The notes under the pieces are model-generated. The model was not told where the DNA came from, searched no databases, and saw nothing but the letters and a program-made list of their open reading frames with translations. From assembly GCF_000785535.1 (NCBI RefSeq), contig NZ_CP007595.1, positions 372,001 to 436,000 on the forward strand: a DNA stretch of 64,000 bases, written 5' to 3'. This stretch comes from Arthrobacter sp. PAMC 25486 (lineage in GTDB: Bacteria; Actinomycetota; Actinomycetes; Actinomycetales; Micrococcaceae). Below are positions 1 through 9,265 of this stretch, piece by piece (the stretch's first letter is position 1; every line of letters begins with the position of its first letter). A program made the position numbers and the translations under genes.

Positions 1-60
1 CTCCACAGGGGTTGGTGTCGTTACTTCATCGGGGGTAACCAGCCGATCCATAGTCCTCAT
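1..60 (-). CDS. Partial 5' end of an unidentified gene running off the left edge
   Basis: On the minus strand an open frame begins with ATG at 60 (a second in-frame ATG sits at 51) and runs without a stop to the edge of the window. A purine-rich GGACGGAGA lies directly upstream and can serve as ribosome binding site, better spaced for the ATG at 51. Only about 20 codons are visible (start MRTMDRLVTPDEV), too few to identify the product. The call rests on the start and its ribosome binding site alone. Confidence 0.4.
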   Translation of the reverse strand, partial: MRTMDRLVTPDEVTTPTPVE

Positions 61-430
61 TCTCCGTCCGTGATCGTGGTTCCTGCCTGGGGATCTCGCA
101 AGGCACTACCCATCCCTTGCCTATGGTGCACCAGTCCTGTCAGTCTCTCTTACGCGTCGTGGACCAACAAGGGCCGAAAGTCCTTTGAAGCCATCAAAGC
201 AAATTTTCAGCGGTGAGCGGGCGGCATTCGAATGGTGCCAGGGGACGGCGGGTGTTCCTGCCCGCGCTGCTGCCCATGGGGCAAGGCGCTGATCATGCAA
301 GCGCCCCGCGGGACGGCAGCGGGTCCGGCCGGGTCCAAGGCAAGCAGCATGAGAGGTGATGCGGCCCTGCGCAAAAGCGTGCCCGCGAACAATTTCTGGT
401 TCACCTGCTGGGTCCCCGGGCAAGTGCCCT
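61..430. other. Intergenic stretch, no gene seen
   Basis: About 370 bases between the partial gene at the left edge and the Rossmann oxidoreductase. Open frames here are short, overlap one another and show no recognisable protein motif. It presumably holds the promoter of the left-edge gene and the 3' untranslated region of the gene at 431, but no clear hairpin or promoter was picked out. Confidence 0.4.
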
Positions 431-1072
431 TTAGGGGAGGAGGTTCAATGACGTGTCCCAGTTGAAGTTCTCGTGTGCGGGGCTGACTTGCAGACCCATG
501 ACCAGCAGCATCATGGCCTCGAGTTCGCGCGCCCTTCGGAGCGGTCCCACATCGATGGGGCGCAGCCCCGAGGCTGCAACAACGGCACTTACCTTGACCT
601 TTGCCTGTTCGGAGTCGCCGGCGATGAACACGTCCAACGGTATCCCTGCCACAGTCCCGGCTTCCAAGGGCTTGGCCAGGCAGGTGTTGAAAGCCTTGAC
701 CACGAGCGCCTCAGGGCTTGCATGGAGGGCGGTCTGCTCGGCTGCTGAACTTCCAGCGGGGGTCAAGAGCTTGTCGAAGGTGGCCAGGTCGACGGGGTTG
801 CTGATGTCCACGCTGACCCTGCCTGCCAATGCTTCGCCATAGAAGAGCACCGATTTCTTGGCCTCCTCAAAAGGGACCGCCAGGAAGACAATTCCTCCTT
901 CAATGACAGCCCCCTCTCCGCCGCCTTGGGCTCCGGCTCCGAGGAACTCGACGAGTTCACGGGTCTTTCCCCCGTTGCGTCCCAAAATCTGCACTGAATG
1001 CCTGGCTTGGAGCATGCGAACGGCAATGGAGCGGGCCATATTTCCGCTGCCGATAATGGTGATTTGTTCCAT
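431..1072 (-). CDS. NADPH-dependent F420 reductase-like Rossmann oxidoreductase
   Basis: A 213-residue protein of the COG2085 type (F420-dependent NADP oxidoreductase / pyrroline-5-carboxylate reductase-like). The N-terminus carries the dinucleotide-binding loop IIGSGNMARSIA, followed by the family's LAVPFEEAK and VDISNPVD segments and the VVKAFNT motif near residue 130, which is typical of this family. Members use NADPH to reduce F420 or related acceptors, but the acceptor cannot be read from sequence. Length is normal. It is monocistronic or leads the minus-strand end of this region, with the PPOX gene 60 bases upstream on the same strand. A diverged relative lies at 7240-7881. Confidence 0.8.
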   Translation of the reverse strand: MEQITIIGSGNMARSIAVRMLQARHSVQILGRNGGKTRELVEFLGAGAQGGGEGAVIEGGIVFLAVPFEEAKKSVLFYGEALAGRVSVDISNPVDLATFDKLLTPAGSSAAEQTALHASPEALVVKAFNTCLAKPLEAGTVAGIPLDVFIAGDSEQAKVKVSAVVAASGLRPIDVGPLRRARELEAMMLLVMGLQVSPAHENFNWDTSLNLLP

Positions 1073-1132
1073 GGCTTTAGGGCCTTTCAGAGGGGAATGC
1101 GTGTTTGTGGTGGAGCCGGGCTGCGGAGAATT

Positions 1133-1603
1133 TTATTCAGGTGAAGTGTGGGGGGCATTCGCTTGGGCCGTCCACCACTCGGCCGGCGCGGCCACGGTGA
1201 ACTTGCGACCCGTGATCGACGTCGGAGTAATACGGATAAATGTGTTCTTACTGCCTGAGTGCCAGGGGAAGAGCATGATTGAAAAACTGTCGAGAACCTC
1301 CTGCGTTGAGTTGATAATCGCGGTACTGCCTTTCACAACAACACTCCAGGCAACGCCACTGCTGGCGTCTACTCCGTCGGCTTCCAAAGCCACCGGGGTT
1401 TCGCCCAGCGCTGCATCAAGTTTCGTTCCCGGACCGGTGCGAAAGACGAGGGTGCCGTGATCAACTGCGTAGTTGATGGGGAAGATGTCCGGATGGTCCG
1501 TGACCCAGAGTGCCAGCCGTCCGACGGAGACGCCGCGAAGCAACGCCCAGCACTCGTGGACAGGTAGTTCCTCCGTTGGGGCAGTGGCTGATTTGTTCGT
1601 CAT
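1133..1603 (-). CDS. Pyridoxamine 5'-phosphate oxidase (PPOX)-fold flavin protein, copy 1
   Basis: A 156-residue split-barrel flavin-binding protein. The motifs GRLALWVTDHPDIFPINYAVDHG and RTGPGTKLDAAL (each part of the FMN/F420-binding surface in this family) and VVVKGSTAII are clear. Such small actinobacterial PPOX proteins bind FMN or F420; the substrate is unknown. An AGGA sequence about 12 bases upstream of the ATG at 1603 supports the start. A paralogue of the same length follows directly upstream at 1773-2243, so this is a local duplication. Confidence 0.85.
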   Translation of the reverse strand: MTNKSATAPTEELPVHECWALLRGVSVGRLALWVTDHPDIFPINYAVDHGTLVFRTGPGTKLDAALGETPVALEADGVDASSGVAWSVVVKGSTAIINSTQEVLDSFSIMLFPWHSGSKNTFIRITPTSITGRKFTVAAPAEWWTAQANAPHTSPE

Positions 1604-1772
1604 GGCACCGATCCTAGATCGGTTGGAGCGGTGCCGATAGAGTCCAAAGACCTGCCGCGCACGCCCACGGTGCCCGAGTCGACCCGGATCATGCTCTTCC
1701 CGCCGTAGCCTCAGCCTGGGGCGATGACCGGTTCAAGGTTCCGGAACTGCTATTCGGAAAGCCGGTCGGACT

Positions 1773-2243
1773 CTATTCGAGTCCGGCACGGATTGCCTCC
1801 CTAAGGGGTGTCCGCCACGACATGGAAGCCGTTAACGTGTAACGCCTACCCGTCACCGTTTCGGGAACAATACGGATCAAGTGCTCCTGCTCGACGCCTT
1901 GCCAGGGAAAGAGGGCCCCGCTGATGGTGTCGAGATTGGTGTTCGTGGAGGTCGCCACCACGGCGCGGCCCTTGACGACAACGCTCCATGCGGTGCCGAA
2001 TTCCGCACTCACGGCGTCGGCCTCAAATGCAACGTTGGTGCCGCCCTCCAAGGAGCTGAACTTGGTTCCGCCCCCTGTGCGGAAGAAGATTGTCTCTTGA
2101 TCCACCTTGTAGTTAACCGGGAACACATCAGGACGACCCTCGACGGTGAGCGCCAAGCGTCCAATCGACGTTTGCTGAAGGAGGTGCCAACATTGCTGGA
2201 GGTTAAGAATCTCTGGTTTTGGTACCACGTTTGTATTTGTCAT
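1773..2243 (-). CDS. Pyridoxamine 5'-phosphate oxidase (PPOX)-fold flavin protein, copy 2
   Basis: Paralogue of the protein at 1133-1603, sharing GRLALTVEGRPDVFPVNYK, RTGGGTKFSSL and VVVKGRAVV in the same order. I place the start at the ATG at 2243 because MTNTNVVPKPEI then aligns with the copy-1 N-terminus and gives the same 156-residue length; in-frame ATGs at 2249 and 2273 are alternatives and none has a strong ribosome binding site. Predicted FMN or F420 binding, role unknown. The gap of about 170 bases between the copies suggests each may have its own promoter. Confidence 0.85.
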   Translation of the reverse strand: MTNTNVVPKPEILNLQQCWHLLQQTSIGRLALTVEGRPDVFPVNYKVDQETIFFRTGGGTKFSSLEGGTNVAFEADAVSAEFGTAWSVVVKGRAVVATSTNTNLDTISGALFPWQGVEQEHLIRIVPETVTGRRYTLTASMSWRTPLREAIRAGLE

Positions 2244-2345
2244 ACCCATGACGCTATGGCTCAGGGGCCCCATGAAACAGGGTACAAGGACCCGAACTCT
2301 GGGGCCGAGACCAGGACGCTGGCAGCGGCAGGAGCCAAAGCGGCA

Positions 2346-3989
2346 CTAACGGTTACCCCCGGCGCTACGCCGCGCGGTCCACGCCAAGTAGCCGCCCAAT
2401 GCAGCAACAACACCAGCGCCGCCGGCAACCAGGGCGTTTTGCCATGTCTGCAGCCGTTCCCTGTCTGCGGCTGTAAGCTCTCCGATCCCTCGAACAAATG
2501 CTGCAACTATCATCCCGGCAACGAGGCGGTTGCCGATTCGTTCAGCTCGGGCCACCAAAGGCACCAATTCCTCTGAACGCAAGTGGACCTCGACGCCGTC
2601 GTCCAGAAGGTCAAGTAGTCGTCGTACCTTATCGGGAAGATTGGCACCCAGGTCTGCGGCGTCCAAACCCCATTGGGAGAGGTTGCGTAGGAGATTGCGG
2701 GGAATCGCCCTTTTGAAGGCCAACTTGCTGGCATAGGACTTGATCACTGTGCCGAGATTGAAGTCCGGATTCAATCGAGCGCCCATTCCTTCGGTCATGA
2801 AGATCATTTTCGTCAGCATCGCCATTTCGCTGGGTAGCTGAAGATGGTGATTGCGCAGAATGGCCAATATTTGTCTGATCAGGGGTGAGATTTCGATTTG
2901 GCCCAGTTGACGTCCTTGATATTGCTCCATGAAGTGCAAGACGTCTTGCCGTAGATGGTTACGATCCGAGGTTGGGCGGTTGACGGCGAGCTCCAGCAGT
3001 GCCCGGGCGATTCTGTCTGGGTCGTCGAAGCTGAATGCCAACAATAGGTTCCCGAGGTGGCCGCGGAGTTCATTGCCAACTTCGCCCACCATGCCAAAAT
3101 CGATCAGGCCTATTCGTGAAGTTGATTCAACAAACAGATTTCCCGGGTGTGGGTCTGCGTGGAAGAAGCCGTCCTCAAAGATCATTTTGACGGCAGCCTT
3201 GGCTGCCAGGTCCGCCAGGCGATTTCTGTCGCCGGCAGGCATGGCCAGGACTTCGGCGTCGTTGATCTTCAATCCATGGATTCGTTCAATGGTCAGTACC
3301 CGGGATGTGGTCGTGGGCCAGAAGATTCTCGGAATATGGATGCTTGGATCATTGGCAAAATTCTTGGCGAAGCGTTCCGCGTTGGCGCCTTCCTGCAGGT
3401 AGTCGAGTTCGGCGCGAAGTGTTGCAGCAAACCTGGTGGCAATGGACTCAAGGTTGTAATCTGCCACCGCAGCCCAGTTGCGGCCAGCCTGGTGGGCGAG
3501 GTTTTGGAGGATCTCCAGGTCCTCCTGAACCTGGGCCACGACGCCTGGTCGTCGAACCTTGACCACGACGGCGGTGCCGTCATGCAGTGTTGCTGCGTGT
3601 GCCTGGCCAATCGAGGCACTTGCCAGGGGAACGTCGCTGAAGGTGCTGAAGAGCTCTTCGGGCGTTGCCCCGAGTTCCTGCTCGATGAGGGAACGGATGA
3701 CATGTGCCGGCACCTGCGGCGCCTCGCTCTGAAGTTTGGACAGCTCTGTGAGGAAGTCCGGTGGAAGGATGTCTGGCCGTGTGGACAGCACTTGGCCGAG
3801 TTTAATAAAGGTCGGTCCGAGTTCTTCCAGCGCGCGCCTCAACCGCTCAGGATTCGTGAGATCTTCAGGCTGCCAAGGTCCGGAGCCCAGATGCAATCGT
3901 CCCAGACCAACCCTTGCGGCCAGGGAGCCGAAACCATGTCGCGCCAAAATTTCCGCTACCTCGGCATACCGTTCAAAATGGTTGCCCAT
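2346..3989 (-). CDS. ABC1/UbiB-family atypical protein kinase
   Basis: A 547-residue member of the ABC1 (AarF/UbiB/COQ8) family. Visible features are the KxGQ region (FIKLGQVLSTRPDILPP, residues about 60-75), the Ala-rich nucleotide loop (PLASASIGQAHAA), the invariant lysine segment VVVKVRRPG, the catalytic FHADPHPGNL and the metal-binding LIDFGMVG. Two hydrophobic helices near the C-terminus probably anchor it to the membrane. In proteobacteria the family supports ubiquinone synthesis; in actinobacteria, which use menaquinone, the role is unclear. A GGGAA sequence precedes the ATG. Confidence 0.9.
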   Translation of the reverse strand: MGNHFERYAEVAEILARHGFGSLAARVGLGRLHLGSGPWQPEDLTNPERLRRALEELGPTFIKLGQVLSTRPDILPPDFLTELSKLQSEAPQVPAHVIRSLIEQELGATPEELFSTFSDVPLASASIGQAHAATLHDGTAVVVKVRRPGVVAQVQEDLEILQNLAHQAGRNWAAVADYNLESIATRFAATLRAELDYLQEGANAERFAKNFANDPSIHIPRIFWPTTTSRVLTIERIHGLKINDAEVLAMPAGDRNRLADLAAKAAVKMIFEDGFFHADPHPGNLFVESTSRIGLIDFGMVGEVGNELRGHLGNLLLAFSFDDPDRIARALLELAVNRPTSDRNHLRQDVLHFMEQYQGRQLGQIEISPLIRQILAILRNHHLQLPSEMAMLTKMIFMTEGMGARLNPDFNLGTVIKSYASKLAFKRAIPRNLLRNLSQWGLDAADLGANLPDKVRRLLDLLDDGVEVHLRSEELVPLVARAERIGNRLVAGMIVAAFVRGIGELTAADRERLQTWQNALVAGGAGVVAALGGYLAWTARRSAGGNR

Positions 3990-4137
3990 GGATTGTTCCC
4001 GTCATTGGTGATCTGCATCGGCCGGTTCGTCTGGCACTTGGTTCAGTCTAAACAGCGGATATTCGTCCCGGAGCAGGAGTACATAAATGGCTACACCTGT
4101 TGACTCCCATGGTCAGGTCCAGGAGTGCCCACTGGTG

Positions 4138-4413
4138 TCAGCCGGTGAACAGACGCATGACAGCGGCGATGATCACCAGAATACGGTGTGGGGAGAACCT
4201 GGCACCACGGTGCGGCTTGGGACGATATTGGGGACATCTGCCTCATCCAAGTCTGCTCGAGTCTGAAAGCGTGGCCATCAAGCCCACCGCTGACGCCCAC
4301 CACAAGGGCAGTTCTCTTGCCCTGACACTAGCCAGTATTGGCAGAATCAGGCTGTACGCGCCGAGTCCCTGCGTCAGTGTCCGCTCTTCTTCATTGTTTC
4401 GACACTGTCTCAT
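4138..4413 (-). pseudogene. Possible broken small gene coupled to the zinc-ribbon gene
   Basis: On the minus strand an ATG at 4413 overlaps the stop of the zinc-ribbon gene in an ATGA arrangement, the usual sign of translational coupling. The frame reads MRQCRNNEEERTLTQG, a stretch rich in hydrophobic residues (LPLWWASAVGLMATL), a TGA after codon 56 at 4243-4245, then in the same frame PHRILVIIAAVMRLFTG and a final stop at 4138. Either it is a 56-residue protein or, more likely, a gene of about 90 codons with a nonsense mutation. No family is recognised. Confidence 0.35.
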
Positions 4414-4649
4414 CGCCTCATCGCTCTCACCATGAGCGACAATGCATCCCCCACGTCAATGACTCTCACACAGTGGGCAGCGAAACCTTCGCATTCCAGG
4501 CAGGAATAGCCCAGACCCACGACTCCTGCAATGCCGCGTGAGCACGGTGCCACAGACTCGATGAGCAGGAACTGGTCCGTTTCGCACTGGTGGCACCACG
4601 GGGGCGCCACTTCTCCACAGCCACTCGATAACTTGTTGGTTTGAACCAT
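4410..4649 (-). CDS. Small zinc-ribbon-like protein
   Basis: A 79-residue protein with two CxxC knuckles, WCHQCE near residue 20 and SCLECEG near residue 50, plus further cysteines, which suggests a zinc ribbon. Function is unknown. The start at 4649 is chosen because GAAAGG lies about ten bases upstream and because the zinc-ribbon part begins right after it; an upstream extension to 4712 has no such site. The stop overlaps the start of a second small frame downstream. Confidence 0.55.
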   Translation of the reverse strand: MVQTNKLSSGCGEVAPPWCHQCETDQFLLIESVAPCSRGIAGVVGLGYSCLECEGFAAHCVRVIDVGDALSLMVRAMRR

Positions 4650-4859
4650 CGTGCACATTGCCTTTCGTGCCAGTCCGGTCGTATGGCACGAACGAGACGT
4701 CGCTGCTGCCAACCATGAATGGTGTCTTTATCGTGACAGCCATCCGCCAGCCCGGACAGTGTCTTTCGTCCCTTCATCGAAGACCGCCATCAAGGAGCCT
4801 TGCCGGTAAGACGACGGTTTGGGGCCCGGAACGCCGGAATGGAGTGCAGGGCCACATCA

Positions 4860-5400
4860 TGCACCGCCGGGAACACGACAATATTTATCCAGTTGTTAAC
4901 GATGCCAGGACCCTTATGTGGTTGGCGCAGTTGTCCAGTCTTGAAATGCATGTGCCGCAAGGGACTGTTGGCGGCAGGGCCCATCCCAGAACCCGGAGTG
5001 ATTGGTGCTGGACCCGGGCGAAGGAGCTGGCGTGGCCGAGTGGGCGGCGGTCGCACGAATCGCTCGGGAAGCCCTGGGCCAGCTTGGCCTCAATTGTCTG
5101 CTTGTCTTCAGTGGGAGCAAAGGAATCCACCTCTATGCCCAAATCGACGGTAGGAAGACCTCGGAACAGGCTGCAGCCGTCGCCCACGACTTCACCATGT
5201 CCATGGAGCTGCAACTCCTGGACCTAGTGGTCGCTCGCATGGACCCGGTGTTGAGTCGTGGGAATCTACTCTTCGATTGGAGCCAGATCAGGCAGTGGAT
5301 GACGACCGTCGTTCCGTAGTCCCTGAGGGGCCGGACGCACCCTGGCGGCTGTCCCGCGTGGAGTGGGTCTAGCGTGCCTGGTATTTTTCATTGGATGGCG
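4860..5400 (+). pseudogene. Degenerate LigD polymerase-domain (NHEJ primase) gene
   Basis: Pieces of the LigD polymerase domain are readable in two frames. Frame 2 gives VNDARTLMWLAQLSSLEMHVPQ (4895-4960); frame 1 takes over near 5002 with LVLDPGEGAGVAEW, FSGSKGIHLYAQIDGR and LLFDWSQIRQWMTTVVP. A TAG then stands where the family has tyrosine (VVP-stop-SLRGRTHP), after which similarity fades. The catalytic aspartate motif is changed from the usual DLDPGEG to DPGEG by the frameshift region. The intact family primes and fills ends in non-homologous end joining. The ligase domain, if ever present, is not here. Confidence 0.8.
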
Positions 5401-5479
5401 TGGCGGTCCTCAGACACGAGACGCATGCTTGGGAAAATTGTGGTGGGACGTGGTTTGACGGGGAACAAGGGAGTGAGCG

Positions 5480-6910
5480 ATGACGCTGGGACTGACACAG
5501 GTTCAGCGCGACTTGCTGCGCACCACGGCAACTTTCTGTGAGGACCTATGTACGAATGTGGACCGACGCTCGGTGCCGCCGATAATCGTGGTGCTCGTGA
5601 TGGTCCTGCAGCGCATCGTGGGCTGCTCGGACCGGGCGGCGGTGGACCGCTTCATCTTTGACACCCGCCAGAAGTACGCCGCCGGTGGCCTGTTCTTGGC
5701 TGCCCGGGGTTCGTGCGTACGGTACTGGTTGACATGCGGGACCGGTTGGCGGCATCGGCGGCCCCGGACCGGATCTTCAAGGTCACCTTGGCGGCGGCGA
5801 CGTCCGCCGGGCTGGTGGGCCGCAAGCGGGTCCTGGATTAGACGCCCTTGTATGGCGCGGTCGCCACGATGGACACCGTGACGCTGTTGCGCTCGGGGAT
5901 CCGGGGCCTGCTGCGTCTCGCCGACAAGGAGTTGGACGCCAAGCTGCGGGCTGCACTCACCCGCGACGATGATTACGCGGGTGCCGGGAAGCCGGTCTCC
6001 GCGTGGGATGGCGCCGAGGCCCACAAGGAACTGGTGGATGCGCTGGCAAAAGACGCAATGGCGGCCCTTACCGTGTTGGAGGGCCTGAAGCTCGACAAGG
6101 CTGTATCCCAGGCCGGGGGAGTTGCCGGCAACGTTGGTGGGCCAGGATCTTGATTGCGTCGCGGGGGTGTACCGTATTGCCCGGCGAGTGGCGAAGGACC
6201 GGGTGATTTCCACCGTGGATCCCGAGGCGACGCATGGGCACAAGACCTCGGCTCTTGGCTTTGATGGCTACAAGGGTCATGTGGCGATGAACCCGGATTC
6301 CGAGATCATCACGGCGACCGATGTCACCGCCGGGAACACCGGGGATGCGGAACGCGCCAAGGAGCTGCTTGCCGAGGAGCTGGCCAGCCTCGATGCCGTG
6401 GAGAACCGCGAAGTTCCCGAGATTCCTGCCCCTGAAAACACTCCGGCGGTTCCGCTCAACCGTGGCTATACCGGCATGGATGATGGTGCCGCAACGGCGG
6501 ATCGTGCCGGTGCTTCCGTGGCGACTTGCCCGGCGAACATCACCATGCGGGTCCGCCCGTCCAAGGACGGCGGCACCGCATCCTTCGGTGCCGCGTGCGC
6601 GAGCTGCCCGCTGGCAACGCCCCACACCACCGCGAAGTCCGGACGGAGCATCACCATCAGCCCCCACGAGGATGGACTGGTCCGGGCCCGGACCACCCAA
6701 CGGGAGTCGGGGTGGCGGGCCGAATACCGGGCCACCCGCCCGAAGGTGGAACGAAAGACCGGGCCGCTGATGCGGCGAAAGCACGGCGGGCAGCGGGCGA
6801 GGGACCGCGGCCGGACCAAGGTGGACGCCGATTTCTCGTTGTTGGCCGCAGCGGTGAACATCGCCCGGTTTGGCCTGCTCGGAATCAGCCGAATCGTCCC
6901 CTCAACGCCG
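5480..6910 (+). pseudogene. Degenerate IS1182-family transposase
   Basis: The transposase is split over three blocks: 5480-5705 (VLQRIVGCSDRAAVDRFIF), 5711-6115 in another frame (DMRDRLAASAAPDRIFKV, then VLD-stop-TPLYGAVATMDTVT) and 6116 onward in the first frame (VISTVDPEATHGHKT, CPLATPHTT, DFSLLAAAVNIARFGLLG). The DDE aspartates are recognisable, but there are two frameshifts and a TAG replacing the serine codon right after the first catalytic aspartate. The last block runs open past the normal end to 7306. I could not find convincing terminal inverted repeats, so the element limits are not set. Confidence 0.85.
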
Positions 6911-7239
6911 GTTGGAGTCCCGGTATTAGGGGCGGGAGTGCGCTGCCCGGCCCTCGAAGACCGTTGGAGCGGCCCTACAGGTCCGCAGGTGCGTCCTGCG
7001 GACCCGAAAACGGTTACCGACAGCAGATTCCGGGAAGAACATGGCGGCCAAGATCGGCTCTCTGGCACCAAAAAATTGATTCTCCCGGGCAAGCGGACCT
7101 CTCAGACAGCCGTTAAACACCAGTCACCCAGGCACCCCGGCCCCTGGACTGCAGGCGGCCTGAATTCGGGAGGTCGTCACGGTCCCGTCGTGGCAGCCTC
7201 CCCTTTTGTTGTCAAGCAACGCCTCCGGGTGGCGGCCCG
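6911..7239. other. Gap after the IS1182 relic, no gene seen
   Basis: About 330 bases. The transposase frame stays open here beyond the point where family similarity ends, which looks like read-through into non-coding sequence. It probably contains the right end of the insertion element, but no inverted repeat matching the left side was found by eye. Confidence 0.35.
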
Positions 7240-7881
7240 TCAGATGGTCCGCGGAGCCTTGGTAAGGTTCTCTTGCAGTTCTTCCAGGTTCTGCGGCACC
7301 ACGTAGGCGGGGCGGTCGCGTTCAACCCGCCAGCTTTCAGCCAGCGGGCCGATGTCCACGGTGTCGAAGCCGAACTCGTCGTAGAGCCGGGCGACAAGCG
7401 CCGAGGCGTCCTTGTGGTCGCTGGCGGTGGCCAGCGCCCTGCGGTTCTCGGTGCCGGCCGGGGAACCTGCGGTGGTAATGTCCGCCGCACGAACGTGGTT
7501 GAAGCCCTTGGCGATTTTCGATCCTGCCAGGTGCTCCTGCACCAACCCGGAGGTGGTGGCCTCGCCGGCGTCCAATGCTGCGACATGCCCGTCACGTTCC
7601 CAGTAGTAGTTGATCGTGTCGATCACGACCTTGCCCGCCAATGCCTCCGCGGGAAGCGCCTTGTAGTTCTTCAACGGGATCGTGACCACTGCGAAGTCGC
7701 CCGCCGCCCCTGCCTCGGCCGCGGTGGCGGCACGCGCCTGCGGTCCGAGTTCGGCCACCAGGTCCGCGAGGGTTTCTGGCCCGCGTGAATTGCTGATGAC
7801 CACGTCGTATCCCAGGTCCACGGCCTTGCGTGCGATCTGGGATCCAATATGTCCTGCTCCGATGATTCCGATGGTTGTCAT
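7240..7881 (-). CDS. NAD(P)-binding F420/NADP oxidoreductase-like protein
   Basis: A 213-residue Rossmann protein of the COG2085 type. It opens with the nucleotide loop GIIGAGHIGSQIA, then VVISNSRGPETL where an arginine after the second strand suggests NADPH rather than NADH, VVTIPLKNY, VVIDTINYYWERDG and KGFNHV. This WERDG sub-type is common next to actinobacterial stress genes. It is a diverged relative of the protein at 431-1072, equal in length. It stands alone between an IS relic and an antiporter fragment. Substrate unknown. Confidence 0.82.
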   Translation of the reverse strand: MTTIGIIGAGHIGSQIARKAVDLGYDVVISNSRGPETLADLVAELGPQARAATAAEAGAAGDFAVVTIPLKNYKALPAEALAGKVVIDTINYYWERDGHVAALDAGEATTSGLVQEHLAGSKIAKGFNHVRAADITTAGSPAGTENRRALATASDHKDASALVARLYDEFGFDTVDIGPLAESWRVERDRPAYVVPQNLEELQENLTKAPRTI

Positions 7882-7979
7882 GCGCTATTCAACGGTCTCG
7901 CCGGCCCCGCTATTCCCCCGGAAACACGGTCCGTCGGGAAATGACCGCGCTGGGCGGCTGCGAACCCCAGATTGATGTG

Positions 7980-8330
7980 CTGGCGGGGGCTGCCGTCGTC
8001 CATTTGGTCTTGCGGGAAGGCGAACGCAGGGGTGTTCAGCAGCGCCTCCACAGAGCGTCTGAAAAGCGGAAGTTCGCCCTGAAGCTACGGCTGTAGCTGG
8101 TCGTCCTGTTTGCCCTCGCCGGGTTGGCTGTGTGGAGCCATGCGTCGATCATGCCCGCCGGATTTTCCTTTGGACTGGCCGTTGCCGCTTTGGGGGAGCC
8201 CCGCCGGCTGGCCCGGCAGCTGTTCACCATCATCGGGGGACTCTTGGGGCCCTTGTTCTTTGTCTGGTTCGGCGCCTCACTGCAGTTGCCAGCACTGGGT
8301 GAACATCCGGGGAGGTGCCTACAGTGTTTT
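7980..8330 (+). pseudogene. Fragment of a Kef-type cation:proton antiporter
   Basis: One frame carries an internal piece of a monovalent cation:proton antiporter (CPA2/KefB type): QIDVLAGAAVVHLVLREGE, then KFALKLRL, a TAG stop at 8094-8096, then LVVLFALAGLAVWSH and the diagnostic AGFSFGLAVAALGEPRRL, ending at FFVWFGASLQLPALGEHP. Both ends of the protein are missing and there is an in-frame stop, so this is a relic. It overlaps the 3' end of the convergent gene at 8319. Confidence 0.6.
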
Positions 8331-8603
8331 TCCCGGACCGGTTTGATCCGTCCCTGTCCCGGCATTGTTCGCTGATGGGCAAGCCGCCTCCACTGAGAGC
8401 AGGGTGATGCCGAGGTCGCGGATCTTCGAGAGAAGTCCGTGCAGTGCTGCTTGGTCCGGGGCCACGCCGCTCAGGGTTGTCGTTCCGTCGCTTTCATGGA
8501 CCAGCATGAGGTCGCCAAACCAGGCGGACCAATGGGCGTCAAGGTGACCATTGACGCGAACCCGGTAGCCGGCAGGCCTGCTACGGATATGTGGCGGAAT
8601 CAT
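8319..8603 (-). CDS. Conserved small protein, third gene of a membrane-protein operon
   Basis: A 94-residue soluble protein with the core VNGHLDAHWSAWFG, a short variable hairpin, then TLSGVAPDQAALHGLL and KIRDLGITLLSV. This pattern recurs in many actinobacterial small proteins annotated only as hypothetical. Its ATG overlaps the stop of the DUF2306 gene by 4 bases, so it is translationally coupled as the last gene of the 9945-to-8319 operon. Function not known. Confidence 0.75.
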   Translation of the reverse strand: MIPPHIRSRPAGYRVRVNGHLDAHWSAWFGDLMLVHESDGTTTLSGVAPDQAALHGLLSKIRDLGITLLSVEAACPSANNAGTGTDQTGPGKTL

Positions 8604-9265
8604 GACGGCCTCGACTCCGCCGGAAGATGTTTGCGGCTGCGGCGGATGATGAACTCAGCGGTGGCCAGGTGTATGGCCCAACCCGCGCCCATCATGAGCG
8701 TGGTGGTGAGTCCGCTGGTGCCGAAGACCGTGTTCCCAAAGCCTTGTGTGAACACCTGGGTACCGGCGCCAAGGGCGAGTGCGCAGGCGCGTGTCATCCA
8801 TGCCAGGTGGTGTGCCACATCCCCATGGCGGAGCGCTGTGAATCCGAGCAGGATGCTGGCGACCATGCCCGAACCAAGCATGAGCCTGAATGCGTAGTGC
8901 GGGGCTCCGGTTCCGGACTGGCCGGCGTAGAACAGTGTCATCCAGAGGGCCGTGAATGCTACTGCCAAGCCCAGTGGCAGCAGGGCGCGCCCGGCCATTC
9001 TGTGCCATTTCGGGTGGCGCCGCCGCAGCCAGGGGGAAAACTGGTATGCACCAATGACGGCGTAGGGAATCGCTCTGCTGATATGAACGACGACGGGGAC
9101 TGGTGACGCCGTCAGGCGCGAATCTTCGGGTTTGAGTTGGGGGCCGCTGGACAGCTCCACCAATCGCAGCGTGCCGGCCACTGTTGGGATCAGGATGACT
9201 GCGCTGAGCGCGAACGGCACCCACCGTCCCATCCTGTCGGTGCGGATCGGGCCGAGCTGGATCAC
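8600..9265 (-). CDS. DUF2306-type membrane protein
   Basis: A 221-residue integral membrane protein with about six hydrophobic segments. Histidines placed at membrane edges (SPWLRRRHPKWHRMAGRAL near residue 80, HLAWMTRACALALG near 155) are characteristic of DUF2306-like proteins and could bind haem or metal, though no function is established. It overlaps its neighbours by 4 bases at both ends (9262-9265 and 8600-8603), making a tight three-gene operon. Confidence 0.78.
   Translation of the reverse strand: MIQLGPIRTDRMGRWVPFALSAVILIPTVAGTLRLVELSSGPQLKPEDSRLTASPVPVVVHISRAIPYAVIGAYQFSPWLRRRHPKWHRMAGRALLPLGLAVAFTALWMTLFYAGQSGTGAPHYAFRLMLGSGMVASILLGFTALRHGDVAHHLAWMTRACALALGAGTQVFTQGFGNTVFGTSGLTTTLMMGAGWAIHLATAEFIIRRSRKHLPAESRPS

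Noticed and set aside
3147..4103. 318-codon plus-strand frame
   Set aside because: Antisense to the ABC1 kinase gene and without any motif.
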